Shown in pieces: positions 43,882 through 52,812 of a stretch of 54,154 nucleotides of DNA (the first letter of the stretch is position 1; each line of letters begins with the position of its first letter). Both the position numbers and the translations under genes were made by a program. A model generated the notes under the pieces. That model ran no database searches. It worked only from the letters and a program-made list of their open reading frames with translations, and was not told the DNA's origin. The stretch is taken from contig CAINOE010000151.1 in the NCBI GenBank assembly GCA_903851415.1, positions 1-54,154 on the forward strand, read 5' to 3'. This stretch comes from an uncultured Rhodopila sp. Its GTDB lineage: Bacteria > Pseudomonadota > Alphaproteobacteria > Acetobacterales > Acetobacteraceae.

Positions 43882-44535
43882 CTAATGTGCGAACACGTCC
43901 GGCTGTTCGTATCCCAGCAAATCCAGGCGTCCACGTGCCGGCAGAAAGGCAAAGCACGCCTCCGCCAGGGCAAGCCGATCTTCACGGATCAGCAGGGACT
44001 CGAGCTTTGCCCAGAGGGCGTGCAGATACAACACGTCTGATGCGGCGTAGGCGAGCTGCTCGGAGGTCAGCTCCACCGCGCCCCAGTCGGAGCTTTGCTG
44101 CTGCTTCGACAGCTCGACGCCCAGCAGCTCCTTGCAGAGGTCCTTCAGGCCGTGCCGATCGGAGAAGGTGCGGACGAGTTTGGCGGCGATTTTGGTGCAC
44201 TTCACCGGGCTGACGGTGATGCCGAGATAGTGCTGCAGAACGGCGACATCGAAGCGGGCGAAATGCATCAGCTTGACCACGCCCGGGTCGCTCATCAGCC
44301 GCTTGAGGTTGGGGCAGTCGAAGCCGCGTCCGCCGCGCTGCGGCGGGATGAGCTGCACCATATGGGCGTGGCCGTCGCCGCCGGAGAGCTGCACGAGGCA
44401 CAGCCGGTCGCGGTGCGGATTGAGGCCCATCGTCTCGGTATCCACCGCGACCACGGGGCCGAGCGAGAGGCCTTCCGGAAGGTCATCCCGGTGCAGGTGG
44501 ATGGTGCCGTTCGGCATGAACTGCGTGATGCTCAT
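43882..44535 (-). CDS. rnd: RNase D-like 3-5 exonuclease, short form
   Basis: The 217-residue product is the exonuclease domain alone: the DEDD motifs VDTETMGL (Exo I), LMHFARFDVAVL (Exo II) and YAASDVLYLHALWAKL (Exo III, with Tyr) are all present, while the HRDC domain of E. coli RNase D is absent. Such short forms occur in alphaproteobacteria. The start at 44535 lies only 12 bases after the CCA of a tRNA-Leu gene; the long frame through the tRNA to 44700 is not coding. No good ribosome site is visible in the 12-base spacer. Confidence 0.85.
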   Translation of the reverse strand: MSITQFMPNGTIHLHRDDLPEGLSLGPVVAVDTETMGLNPHRDRLCLVQLSGGDGHAHMVQLIPPQRGGRGFDCPNLKRLMSDPGVVKLMHFARFDVAVLQHYLGITVSPVKCTKIAAKLVRTFSDRHGLKDLCKELLGVELSKQQQSSDWGAVELTSEQLAYAASDVLYLHALWAKLESLLIREDRLALAEACFAFLPARGRLDLLGYEQPDVFAH

Positions 44536-44547
44536 TGTGCGTGTGGG

Positions 44548-44634
44548 TGGTGCCCAGGAGAAGACTCGAACTTCCACGACCTTGCGGCCACAGGTACCTG
44601 AAACCTGCGCGTCTACCAATTCCGCCACCTGGGC
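44548..44634 (-). tRNA. tRNA-Leu (anticodon CAG)
   Basis: Reading the minus strand, a 7-bp acceptor stem GCCCAGG/CCTGGGC, D-arm with AATTGGTAGA, anticodon stem CAGGT/ACCTG with loop TTCAGGT, a long class II variable arm (TGGCCGCAAGGTCGT) and T-arm GGAAG-TTCGAGT-CTTCT are all present. The anticodon CAG and the long variable arm mark leucine. The 3-prime CCA is encoded. The rnd gene follows 12 bases downstream on the same strand. Confidence 0.93.
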
Positions 44635-45067
44635 AACCGTTCGTCCGCGCGCGGACTGCGGTAGGGCGGGCGATGTAGCCCCGGCCCGCGGCGGCGTCAA
44701 CGGCTTGTGCGACGATCGGGGAGGAATCTTCGGTGGTTTCTGTCGGCCCGGGGGTCATTGTCCGGCAGTCCGCGCCGGAGTGGTTGCAACGTCCAAATTT
44801 TAACACAGAGGAAGTGAGGAGGGCCACGGAGGACACCGGGACATCGAGCGTGAGGACAGAGGGCCCGCCCGACCCGGCGATTGTCGAATCCCACCCGCAA
44901 AGGTCAGGGATGGGCCGGCCTGCGGACAGGAAAGCGTTCCCCGCCGGGCGCCTTTCCTGGCTTCTCTGTGTCCTTTGTGGCCCTCCGGATCGTCCTCTGT
45001 GGTGAATCGCGGGGCTGCGAGGCCCGACGGCCCATCCACCCGGGCGCGACGACAAAACCCCGCCGCT
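44635..45067. other. Spacer upstream of tRNA-Leu containing an inverted repeat
   Basis: No gene is supported in these 433 bases. The first part upstream of the tRNA should contain its promoter. The centre is an imperfect long inverted repeat (44802-45003), listed separately. Confidence 0.55.
44802..45003. repeat. Long imperfect inverted repeat, CACAGAGGA-type arms
   Basis: The left arm (44802-44836) opens AACACAGAGGAAGTGAGG and continues GGGCCACGGAGGACAC; the reverse complement of the right arm (44967-45003) opens ACCACAGAGGACGATCCG and continues GAGGGCCACAAAGGACACA. They agree along about 35 bases with scattered mismatches and enclose some 130 bases of unrelated sequence. Arms built of CACAGAGG and AGGACACA steps recur in intergenic DNA of many bacteria. 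It is unrelated to families A and B. Confidence 0.65.
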
Positions 45068-45955
45068 CTAGCCAACCACCACCTGGATCGGCCCCGGCGC
45101 ATCGCCCACCCACAGCGGCGCGCATCCCGCCCGGTCGCCGTCCGCCTGCGCCGGCACCGCCTCGTTCTGCAGGAAATCGATCCGCCGCGCCCGCACGTGC
45201 CGCACCCCAGGGGCACGCCCCAGCAGGTTCAGCGGCAGCGCCGCGCCATACATCATGGCCGCCGCCGGACCGGAGTAGCGGAACAGCACCACGGAAAACC
45301 CGGGTTCGCCAGGCACCGCATCGGCGGCCAGGCGGAAGCTGCCGCCGTACAGGCGGCCTTTGCTGATGATCACGCTCGACGCCTCGGTTTCCCTGTCATC
45401 GATCCGCATATGCACCGCAGGGAATCGGTAGCGCGGCAGCTCCCGCATCGACTGCAGCACGTAGGCGCCCTTGCCGAGCGCCTTCTTCAACGGAAACGAC
45501 AGATTCCGCACCACATGGGCGTCGAAGCCAACGCCCAGCATCTGCACGAACAGCCGGGTGCCGTCCGGACCGTTGGCCTGGCCCGGCCACAGCGTGCAGG
45601 TGCGGCCGAAGGCCAGTGCCGCGGCGACCGCTTTCGGCGCGAACGGCAGTCCAAGCTCGTGCGCCAGCACGTTGGCGGTTCCCAGCGGGATCACCCCCAG
45701 CCTGGCGCCCGACCCCATCAGCCCGTTGGCGACCTCGGCGATCGTGCCGTCCCCGCCGGCCGCCACCACCATCGGTTCGCCGCGCTGCACCGCCTCCCGC
45801 GCCAACGCCTCGGCATGGCCGGCGCGGTGGGTCTCCGCGATGTCCAGCCGCACCCCGTTGGCGACCAGCACGTCCAGCACGCGCCACAGCAGATTCGCCC
45901 GCCGGCGGCCGGCGACCGGGTTGAAGACGATGATCATGGCTGGCACCACGCGCAT
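45068..45955 (-). CDS. Diacylglycerol/lipid kinase-like protein (YegS/DagK catalytic domain)
   Basis: Phosphorylates lipid alcohols. The 295-residue product has the catalytic-domain signature AAGGDGTIAEVANGL followed by LGVIPLGTANVLAHELGLP, near residues 65-100, and an IIVFNPVAG nucleotide-binding start. The ATG at 45955 is the first in frame; the core motif starts six residues on, at a second ATG at 45937. Neither has a clear ribosome site. It neighbours other envelope-lipid genes, but its lipid substrate is unknown. Confidence 0.85.
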   Translation of the reverse strand: MRVVPAMIIVFNPVAGRRRANLLWRVLDVLVANGVRLDIAETHRAGHAEALAREAVQRGEPMVVAAGGDGTIAEVANGLMGSGARLGVIPLGTANVLAHELGLPFAPKAVAAALAFGRTCTLWPGQANGPDGTRLFVQMLGVGFDAHVVRNLSFPLKKALGKGAYVLQSMRELPRYRFPAVHMRIDDRETEASSVIISKGRLYGGSFRLAADAVPGEPGFSVVLFRYSGPAAAMMYGAALPLNLLGRAPGVRHVRARRIDFLQNEAVPAQADGDRAGCAPLWVGDAPGPIQVVVG

Positions 45956-46190
45956 CGGAGAGTGCAGCCTGCCTGGACGGGAATCGGCGGAGACCTTGCG
46001 CAACGGGACAATCAAAAGTATCCGTATGCCGCCTGCCCGTGTCGCTGCCGTGACGCCACGGTGATGCTTGGGTTACATTCGTCTTGACAGGCGCCCATCG
46101 CTTGCGTCATCGAATCTTAACGCGCGCCGTCCCGGAAGCGAGGCTATGTGCTGGCCTCGAATATGAACTCGCGAGAATAAACACCTCGAA

Positions 46191-47012
46191 ATGAACGCAA
46201 TGTCGCCGATCGGCCTGCCGCCCGCCTACCGGACCATCTTCATTTCGGACACGCACCTCGGCACGCGTGGCTGCCGGAGTGATTTCCTGGCCGATTTCCT
46301 GCGCAAATCAAGCTGCCACAACTTGTTTCTTGTCGGCGACATCATCGACGGATGGCGGCTGCGGAAATCCTGGTACTGGGATGAAAGCCACGACGACGTG
46401 CTCAAGCAGATCGTCCGCTATGCCCGCTCCGGCACCAACGTCACCTATATCCCGGGCAACCACGACGAGATGTTCCGGAGCTGGCTGCCCATCGGCCTGG
46501 AAATCTGCGGCATCAAGATGCGCCGCGAATCGGAGCACACCACCGCCGACGGCAAGCGCCTGCTGGTGATGCACGGCGATGAGTTCGACAGCATCGTGCG
46601 CTACGCCAAGTTCCTCGCGCTGCTGGGCGACTGGGCCTACACCGCCGCGCTGAACGTGAACCGCTGGTTCAACGCGGTTCGCCGGCAGCTCGGCTATCCG
46701 TACTGGTCGCTGTCCGCCTGGCTGAAACGCCAGGTGAAGGAAGCGGTCAAGGCGGTCGACCGGTTTGAAGGCGCCCTCGCCGCGGAAGCCCGCACCCGCG
46801 GCTACGACGGCGTCGTCTGCGGCCACATCCACCACGCTGAAATCCGCGAGGTTGGCGGCGTGCTCTATCTGAACGACGGCGACTGGGTGGAAAGCTGCAC
46901 CGCCCTGGTCGAACATCACGACGGGCGGCTTGAGCTGATCGACTGGGCGGCGCTCAACCGGCTCTCATTCTTCCAATCGCCGCGCGCCAGCCGGATTCCC
47001 GCAACTGCCTGA
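46191..47012 (+). CDS. UDP-2,3-diacylglucosamine diphosphatase-like (LpxH-type) metallophosphoesterase
   Basis: The 273-residue product has the calcineurin-like motifs in order: SDTHLGTRGC, GDIIDGWRL, PGNHDE, MHGDEFD and GHIHHAEI, giving all metal ligands. It most resembles the LpxH-related branch that hydrolyses UDP-diacylglucosamine in lipid A synthesis, though in alphaproteobacteria that step is often done by LpxI, so the precise substrate is uncertain. It is followed 37 bases on by a glycosyltransferase, a pairing common in this class. Confidence 0.85.
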   Translation: MNAMSPIGLPPAYRTIFISDTHLGTRGCRSDFLADFLRKSSCHNLFLVGDIIDGWRLRKSWYWDESHDDVLKQIVRYARSGTNVTYIPGNHDEMFRSWLPIGLEICGIKMRRESEHTTADGKRLLVMHGDEFDSIVRYAKFLALLGDWAYTAALNVNRWFNAVRRQLGYPYWSLSAWLKRQVKEAVKAVDRFEGALAAEARTRGYDGVVCGHIHHAEIREVGGVLYLNDGDWVESCTALVEHHDGRLELIDWAALNRLSFFQSPRASRIPATA

Positions 47013-47049
47013 TTCACTTCTCCCGACGGAACTCGCGGGCGTCACCGAA

Positions 47050-48084
47050 ATGCTGCCGCCGGCACCTTCGCACCGCATCCTGATCATCACCGACGCCTGG
47101 AAGCCGCAGGTCAACGGGGTCGTCCGCACCCTGACGACCGTGGTGGAGGAGTTGCGGGCGATGGGCCACGCGGTCGAGGTCATTGGCCCGGACCGGTTCC
47201 ATACCATCCCGTGCCCGACCTATCCGGACATCTCCCTGTCGCTGCTGCCGCGGCGGCGGCTGGTCCGCCTGATCGAGGCATTCAGGCCGGACGCGCTGCA
47301 TATCGCGACCGAGGGCCCGCTTGGCCTGGCAGCGCGGCGCTGGGCGAAAAGCACCGGCTTCGCCTTCACCACGGCGTTCCACACGCGCTTCGCCGAGTAC
47401 ATCAAGGCGCGCACCGGACTGCCGGTGCGGCCGATTTACGCCTGGATGCGCCGGTTCCATGGCGCCGGCCACGGCACGATGGTGGCGACGCAATCGCTGC
47501 GCGACGAGCTGCATTCGCGCGGATTCCGCAACATCCGGTCGTGGTCGCGCGGCGTGGACCTGGATCTGTTCAAACCGGAGCCGCGTGAGGAATGGGACCT
47601 GCCGCGGCCGATATTCATCTATATCGGGCGGGTCGCGGTGGAGAAGAACATCGGCGCGTTCCTGGACCTGGATCTGCCCGGGTCGAAGGTCGTCGTCGGC
47701 GGCGGGCCGCAACTGGCATCGCTGCGGCGCGAGTACCCCAACGTCACCTTCACCGGCCCGCGCTATGGGGAGGCTTTGGCCCGCGCCTATGCCGGGGCGG
47801 ATGTCTTCGTGTTCCCCAGCCTGACCGACACGTTCGGCCTCGTGCTGCTGGAGTCGCTGGCCTGCGGCACGCCCGTCGCCGCCTTTCCCGTCACCGGCCC
47901 CAAGGACGTGCTGACCAGCACCGCCGGCAAGATCGGCTCCGTCAACACCGACCTGCGCGCCGCCGCCCTGGATGCGCTGACCGCCGACAGGGAGGCCTGC
48001 CGGGCGCATGCCGAGAAGTATTCGTGGCGGGCCTGCGCGGAGATTTTTCTGTCGCACCTCGTGCCGCTGATGGGGCCGCGGTAG
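47050..48084 (+). CDS. GT4-family glycosyltransferase
   Basis: The 344-residue product is a two-domain GT-B enzyme: the N-terminal half opens HRILIITDAWKPQVNGVVRTL, typical of the mannosyl/diacylglycerol transferase group, and the donor-binding half has YIGRVAVEKNIGAFL and the family EX7E region VFPSLTDTFGLVLLES. It probably glycosylates a membrane lipid; donor and acceptor are unknown. It forms a likely operon with the LpxH-like gene. Confidence 0.88.
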   Translation: MLPPAPSHRILIITDAWKPQVNGVVRTLTTVVEELRAMGHAVEVIGPDRFHTIPCPTYPDISLSLLPRRRLVRLIEAFRPDALHIATEGPLGLAARRWAKSTGFAFTTAFHTRFAEYIKARTGLPVRPIYAWMRRFHGAGHGTMVATQSLRDELHSRGFRNIRSWSRGVDLDLFKPEPREEWDLPRPIFIYIGRVAVEKNIGAFLDLDLPGSKVVVGGGPQLASLRREYPNVTFTGPRYGEALARAYAGADVFVFPSLTDTFGLVLLESLACGTPVAAFPVTGPKDVLTSTAGKIGSVNTDLRAAALDALTADREACRAHAEKYSWRACAEIFLSHLVPLMGPR

Positions 48085-48091
48085 GGGCCGG

Positions 48092-48355
48092 TCAGGGCGG
48101 CTGATCCCATTCCAGCCCGGCAAAATCCGGCGCGTCGCGGGGTGCTTCGTGATCCGGATATGGACGTTCAAACCCGCCGAGCGGTTCGAAAAGGGCCCGC
48201 ATCGCCTGGCTGAAATTTGCGCTCGGTGACGCGGAGATGCCCCGACGCAGAATGATGCGAGCCTCCTCCTCCATCGAGCGGCCCCGGGCGGCGGCTTGCG
48301 CTTTCGGCCGCCCGTGCAGTTCCTGCTCGACATTGCGAATCACCAGCGTCGTCAT
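48092..48355 (-). CDS. FitA-like ribbon-helix-helix antitoxin, toxin not adjacent
   Basis: The 87-residue product opens with the FitA/Arc pattern TTLVIRNVEQEL followed by RGRSMEEEARIILRRG, a DNA-binding ribbon-helix-helix, and an acidic/Pro-rich C-terminus that would wrap a PIN toxin. No PIN gene follows: its stop is 8 bases from the end of the convergent glycosyltransferase gene. HGRPKAQAA replaces the usual LKxRLRxRA, so helix 1 may be weakened. This is the second unpaired antitoxin of the window. Confidence 0.72.
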   Translation of the reverse strand: MTTLVIRNVEQELHGRPKAQAAARGRSMEEEARIILRRGISASPSANFSQAMRALFEPLGGFERPYPDHEAPRDAPDFAGLEWDQPP

Positions 48356-48471
48356 GCGGCACCTCCCATAACGGAGTGTATCCTGGCTCGTGTGCCGCTG
48401 TCAGGCAATGCGCCGGTTCGACGGCGGCCACCACACTTCCGTAACATCCCTCCGCGTGCTACCGCGCGGCG

Positions 48472-49143
48472 ATGAAGTCCCTGCTGCGCACGCGACAAGT
48501 CCAGGCCATGCTGGCGAGCCTGATTGGCGCCTATCTGGCCGTCGCCCTGCGCACCACGCGCTGGACGCTTCTCGGGCAGGACCACCTCGCCCCGCATGCC
48601 GCCGGAGCCCCCGCAGTGCTCGCCTTCTGGCATGAGTTCCTGCCGCTGATGCCGGGCTTTGCGCTGATCGCCCGCACCCTGCCGGGGTATCGCGCGACGC
48701 CGATGCACACGCTGGTGAGCCAGCACCGGGACGGCCGGTTCATCGGCTCGGTGGTGCGGCGTTTCGGCATCGAGCCGATCCTCGGGTCTTCCAGCCGGGG
48801 AGGCGCGGCCGGGCTGCGCAACCTGCTGGCGGTGCTGGCGAGAGGCGAAATCGTCGGCATCACGCCGGACGGCCCGCGCGGCCCGCGCCGCCAGGCCGCC
48901 GCCGGAGTGGCGCAACTCGCGGCCCTGGCGGGAGTGCCGGTGCTGCCCTGCGCCGCGGCGACGCGATGGCGGATCCAGCTCAAGACCTGGGACCGGATGC
49001 CGATCCCGCTGCCGTTCGGGCGGGGGGTGCTGGTGTGCGGCCCGGGATTGACGGTGCCGCGCGACGGCTGGAAAGCGGCGATGCCGGCGATTACGGAGGC
49101 GCTCAACCGGGTGGCCGGACAGGCGGCAGAGTGGCTGGCGTGA
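48472..49143 (+). CDS. DUF374 lysophospholipid-acyltransferase-like protein
   Basis: The 223-residue product belongs to the LPLAT superfamily branch DUF374: FWHEFLPLMPGF carries the acyltransferase His at the HxxxxP-like site, with VSQHRDGRFIGSVVRRFG, then SSSRGGAAGLRNLL and TPDGPRGPRRQAA further on. Members lie next to waaA and lpxK in alphaproteobacteria and are thought to acylate or assist lipid A/Kdo maturation. It overlaps waaA by GTGA. Confidence 0.87.
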   Translation: MKSLLRTRQVQAMLASLIGAYLAVALRTTRWTLLGQDHLAPHAAGAPAVLAFWHEFLPLMPGFALIARTLPGYRATPMHTLVSQHRDGRFIGSVVRRFGIEPILGSSSRGGAAGLRNLLAVLARGEIVGITPDGPRGPRRQAAAGVAQLAALAGVPVLPCAAATRWRIQLKTWDRMPIPLPFGRGVLVCGPGLTVPRDGWKAAMPAITEALNRVAGQAAEWLA

Positions 49144-50408
49144 TCGCAGCGGTTGCCGGCGCGGCGTGGGCCGCCGCCGCCACGCTGCTGGCGCCGGTGC
49201 TGCGGTTGAATCTGCGCCGCCGCGCCGCGCGCGGGCGCGAGGTGGCCGCGCGCCTCGGGGAACGCCGCGGCATCGACCCGGCGCCGCGCCCCTCTGGCCG
49301 CCTGCTGTGGATGCATGCCGCCAGCGTGGGCGAGACGGTCTCCATCCTGCCGGTGCTGGAAGCGCTGCGCGGCCGCGCGACGGTGCTGCTGACGACCGGG
49401 ACGGCGACGTCCCAGGCGTTGCTGGATCAGCGCATCCCGGAACTCGGCCTATGCGGGCATGTGCTGCACCGCTTCGCCCCGCTCGACGTGCCGTCCTGGG
49501 TCGCCCGGTTCCTGTCGCATTGGCAGCCCGATGCCGCCTGCTTCGTCGAAAGCGAGTTGTGGCCCAACCAGCTTGCCGCCTGCCGGCGGCGCGGCATCCC
49601 GTTGATGCTGCTGAACGCCCGGATGTCGGACCGCAGTTTCACGCGCTGGCGGCGCGCGCGGTGGTTCGCCCGCCATATCCTGGGCGCCTTCTCGCGGGTG
49701 CAGGCGCGCAGCGAGCAGGATGCGGAGTGGCTTCGGCTGCTTGGAGCGCGCTGCGTCGACAGCCCCGGCGACCTGAAGTTCGCTGCCCCGCCCTTGCCGG
49801 CGGACCAGGCCGAACTGGACCGCCTCACCGCCCTGCTGGCCCATCGGCCCGTCTGGCTGGCGGCGAGCACGCATCCGGGGGAGGAGGCGCTGGTCGCCGC
49901 CGCCCACCGGCAAATCGCGGCGACCCATCCGGGACTGCTGACGATCATCGCGCCGCGACATCCGGATCGCGGTTCGGCCCTGGCCGAGGAACTGCGTGCG
50001 CCGCGCCGTGCCGCCGGGGAGGCGCCGCCGCGCGAGGGCCTCTGGATCGCGGATACGATGGGGGAGCTCGGGCTGTGGTATCGGCTTGCGCCGATAGCCT
50101 TCGTCGGCCGCAGCCTGGTCGCGCCCGGGGGCGGGCAGAATCCGCTGGAACCCGCCCGGCTTGCCTGCGCCATCGCGGTCGGACCCCATACCGGGAATTT
50201 CAGCGATCATGTCGCCTTGCTGCGCGACGCCGGCGCTTTGGTAGAGGTCGCCGATGCGGCGGCGCTGGCGGGTTTTGTGTCCGCCATGCTGGATGACCCG
50301 GCCCGGCGCGTCCGGCTGGGCGAGCAGGCTGCAGCCTCGGTGCGCCGGCACGCCGATTTGGCGGAGCGGACGGCGGAGACGTTGCTGTCGATGCTGCCGG
50401 TGCGCTGA
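49140..50408 (+). CDS. waaA: Kdo transferase
   Basis: Adds Kdo to the lipid A precursor from CMP-Kdo (also called KdtA). The 422-residue product has an N-terminal membrane anchor (IAAVAGAAWAAAATLLAPVL), the acceptor-side segment WMHAASVGETVSILPVL, VESELWPN, and donor-side FVGRSLVAPGGGQNPLEPA. The start is a GTG at 49140 overlapping the DUF374 stop by 4 bases. lpxK follows 2 bases downstream, one coupled unit of lipid A genes. Confidence 0.94.
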   Translation: MIAAVAGAAWAAAATLLAPVLRLNLRRRAARGREVAARLGERRGIDPAPRPSGRLLWMHAASVGETVSILPVLEALRGRATVLLTTGTATSQALLDQRIPELGLCGHVLHRFAPLDVPSWVARFLSHWQPDAACFVESELWPNQLAACRRRGIPLMLLNARMSDRSFTRWRRARWFARHILGAFSRVQARSEQDAEWLRLLGARCVDSPGDLKFAAPPLPADQAELDRLTALLAHRPVWLAASTHPGEEALVAAAHRQIAATHPGLLTIIAPRHPDRGSALAEELRAPRRAAGEAPPREGLWIADTMGELGLWYRLAPIAFVGRSLVAPGGGQNPLEPARLACAIAVGPHTGNFSDHVALLRDAGALVEVADAAALAGFVSAMLDDPARRVRLGEQAAASVRRHADLAERTAETLLSMLPVR

Positions 50409-50410
50409 CG

Positions 50411-51376
50411 ATGCCGCGGGCGCCGTCGTTCTGGTCGCGTGATGGTGTGGCGGCTCGTTTGTTGTCGCCGCTGTCCGCGATGGGGGCTGCGCTGACGGCT
50501 CGGCGGGTCGCGCGTCCCGGGTGGCAGGCGCCGGTGCCGGTGATCTGCTGCGGCAACGTCACTGTCGGCGGGGCGGGCAAGACGACGCTGGCGCTGGACC
50601 TTGCGCAACGTCTGGTCGAGCGGGGGCGGGCCGTCCACGTGCTGCTGCGCGGGTACGGCGGTTCGGCGCGCGGTGTGAAGCGGGTGGCGCGGGACGACCC
50701 GGCGGCACTGGTTGGCGACGAGGCGCTGCTGCTGGCGGCGGTCGCCCCGACATGGGTTGGTGGAGACCGGGCGGCCAGCGGCCGGGCCGCGCTCGCGGCG
50801 GGCGCGGACGTGCTGCTGATGGATGACGGGTTGCAGAACCCGACATTGACGAAAAGTTTTTCAATCCTTGTCGTCGATGGCGCCACCGGGTTCGGCAACG
50901 GCCGGGTGTTGCCGGCCGGCCCGCTGCGCGAGCCTGTCGCCGCAGCCGCCGCGCGCTGCCGGGCGGCCGTCCTGATCGGCGCCGATGCCACCGGTGCGCT
51001 GTCCCGCTTGCCGCCGCTTCTCCCGGTGCTGCGCGCAGATCTCGTGCAGGATGCGTCCATCGGCGCGCTGGCCGGGCAGACTGTGCTGGCTTTTGCCGGC
51101 ATCGCGATCCCGGACAAGTTCTTTGCGCCGTTGCGCCGGGCCGGTGCTGTCCTGGCGGCGGCCCGGGCGTTTCCTGATCACCATGCGTATTCGGCGCCCG
51201 ACCTGCACGCGCTTCGGCTTCAGGCGGAGGCGTTGAACGCGCGGCTGGTGACCACGCCGAAGGACGCGGTGCGGCTGCCTCCCGGGTTCCGTGCCATTGT
51301 CACGGTGATCGGGGTCGGTTTGGAGTGGGACGATCGCGACGGCATCGACCGGTTGCTCGACGCGGCGTTGTGTTGA
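50411..51376 (+). CDS. lpxK: Tetraacyldisaccharide 4-prime-kinase
   Basis: Phosphorylates the 4-prime position of the lipid A disaccharide using ATP at the inner membrane. The 321-residue product has Walker A GGAGKTTLALDLA near residue 52, then RGYGGSARG, the LLMDDGLQNPTL segment with the catalytic Asp, and FAGIAIPDKFF near the C-terminal half, with DHHAYS. An ATG two bases after the waaA stop is used. Confidence 0.94.
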   Translation: MPRAPSFWSRDGVAARLLSPLSAMGAALTARRVARPGWQAPVPVICCGNVTVGGAGKTTLALDLAQRLVERGRAVHVLLRGYGGSARGVKRVARDDPAALVGDEALLLAAVAPTWVGGDRAASGRAALAAGADVLLMDDGLQNPTLTKSFSILVVDGATGFGNGRVLPAGPLREPVAAAAARCRAAVLIGADATGALSRLPPLLPVLRADLVQDASIGALAGQTVLAFAGIAIPDKFFAPLRRAGAVLAAARAFPDHHAYSAPDLHALRLQAEALNARLVTTPKDAVRLPPGFRAIVTVIGVGLEWDDRDGIDRLLDAALC

Positions 51377-51461
51377 GAGTGCCTCGTTTGCCTCGATGCG
51401 AGGTGGCGGCGTAGCATCGCGCCGCTCCGTGACGAACGGGGCCAATTATCGGGAGAAAACA

Positions 51462-52757
51462 ATGCCGTCAGCGCGTTGGACCATGATTCTGCTTTGCTGC
51501 CTGGCGAACACGATCAACTACATCGATCGCGCCAACCTGGCCGTTGCGGCGCCGATCATGCAGCGGGAACTGGGGTTCGATGCGGCGACGATGGGGATCA
51601 TCCTGGGCGGGTTCTTCTGGACCTATTCGTTCATGCAGATGCCGTTCGGCTGGTTCGCCGACAGGTTCGGGGCGCGGATTTCGCTGTCGCTGGCGGTGGT
51701 GTGGTGGTCCGTGTTCACGGCATTGACGTCTGTCGCGCGCGGCGCTTTCACCTTGCTGGGCTGCCGCCTGCTGCTGGGCGTCGGCGAGGCGGGCGCCTAT
51801 CCGTCCTGCGCCAAGGTGGCCGCGAACTGGTTTCCGCGCAGCGAGCGGGCGTTGGCCTCCAGCATCTTCGACAGCGGTTCCCGCATCGGGGCCGCTTTGT
51901 CGTTGCCGCTGGTGGCGTGGCTGATCAGCGCCTTCAGTTGGCAGACATCGTTCATCGTGACGGGCATGCTGGGTGTGGTCTGGGCGGTTGTCTGGATTGT
52001 CGTTTACCGCGATCCGGAGAACCATCGGTCGGTCACGCCCGAGCAGCTTGCCCGGCTGCAGGCGGAACGCGGCACGAAGGCGGCGGACGGGCCGAAGGTG
52101 CCGTGGTCGTCGCTGTTCCGCTACCGCACGGTGTGGGGGATGATGATCGGGTTCTTCTGCCTGAACTTCGTGATTTACTTCTTTATTACCTGGTTCCCCA
52201 CCTATCTGGTCCAGGCGCGGGGCTTTTCGATGAAGGAGCTGGGGACGCTCGGGCTGCTGCCGGGGCTGGTGGCGATTCCCAGCGGGTGGCTGGGGGGTTT
52301 TACCTCCGACGCGCTGTATCGGCATGGCTGGAGCCTGACGGCGGCGCGCAAGACGTGCCTTGTCGGGGGCATGCTGATGTCGTCGGTCATTACTCTGTCG
52401 GTGTTCGCGCCGAATGTTTACCTCGCGCTGGTGTGCTTCGCGATTGCTTACGGCAGCCTGGCGTTCACCGCCGCGAGCATCTGGTCGCTGCCGGGCGACG
52501 TGGCGCCCACGCCGGCGCATGTCGCGTCGATCGGGGGGATTCAGAATTTTGCTTCGAACCTGGCGGGGATCGTGACGACGATGTTCACGGGGGTGATGCT
52601 GACGATCACAAGCGGCTCGTTCATCGTGCCGCTGACGGTGGCGGGGGTTTTTTGCGTGCTGGGCGCGGCGACGTATCTGTTCATGGTGGGCGAGATCGCG
52701 CCGCTGCCGCTGCTGGCGCGGGACATGCCGGGGGGCAAGGCGCGGGCGGTGGTGTAG
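51462..52757 (+). CDS. MFS transporter, ACS family
   Basis: The 431-residue protein has 12 hydrophobic segments, the ACS-type opening LANTINYIDRANLAVAAPIM and loop 2-3 pattern FGWFADRFGARISLSLA. It likely imports an organic anion such as a hexonate or glucarate. GGGAG precedes the ATG by about six bases. It is a second ACS carrier beside the one at 19-20 kb; the two are only distantly alike. Confidence 0.9.
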   Translation: MPSARWTMILLCCLANTINYIDRANLAVAAPIMQRELGFDAATMGIILGGFFWTYSFMQMPFGWFADRFGARISLSLAVVWWSVFTALTSVARGAFTLLGCRLLLGVGEAGAYPSCAKVAANWFPRSERALASSIFDSGSRIGAALSLPLVAWLISAFSWQTSFIVTGMLGVVWAVVWIVVYRDPENHRSVTPEQLARLQAERGTKAADGPKVPWSSLFRYRTVWGMMIGFFCLNFVIYFFITWFPTYLVQARGFSMKELGTLGLLPGLVAIPSGWLGGFTSDALYRHGWSLTAARKTCLVGGMLMSSVITLSVFAPNVYLALVCFAIAYGSLAFTAASIWSLPGDVAPTPAHVASIGGIQNFASNLAGIVTTMFTGVMLTITSGSFIVPLTVAGVFCVLGAATYLFMVGEIAPLPLLARDMPGGKARAVV

Positions 52758-52812
52758 GGGGCGCGGAGCGTCAGGATTGGTCGGCCGCCGGGTGTGGCAC
52801 CCGCCAGTTTGC

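Noticed and set aside
44538..44700. N-terminal extension of the RNase D-like frame
   Set aside because: It would translate the tRNA-Leu sequence; the tRNA fold is complete with encoded CCA.
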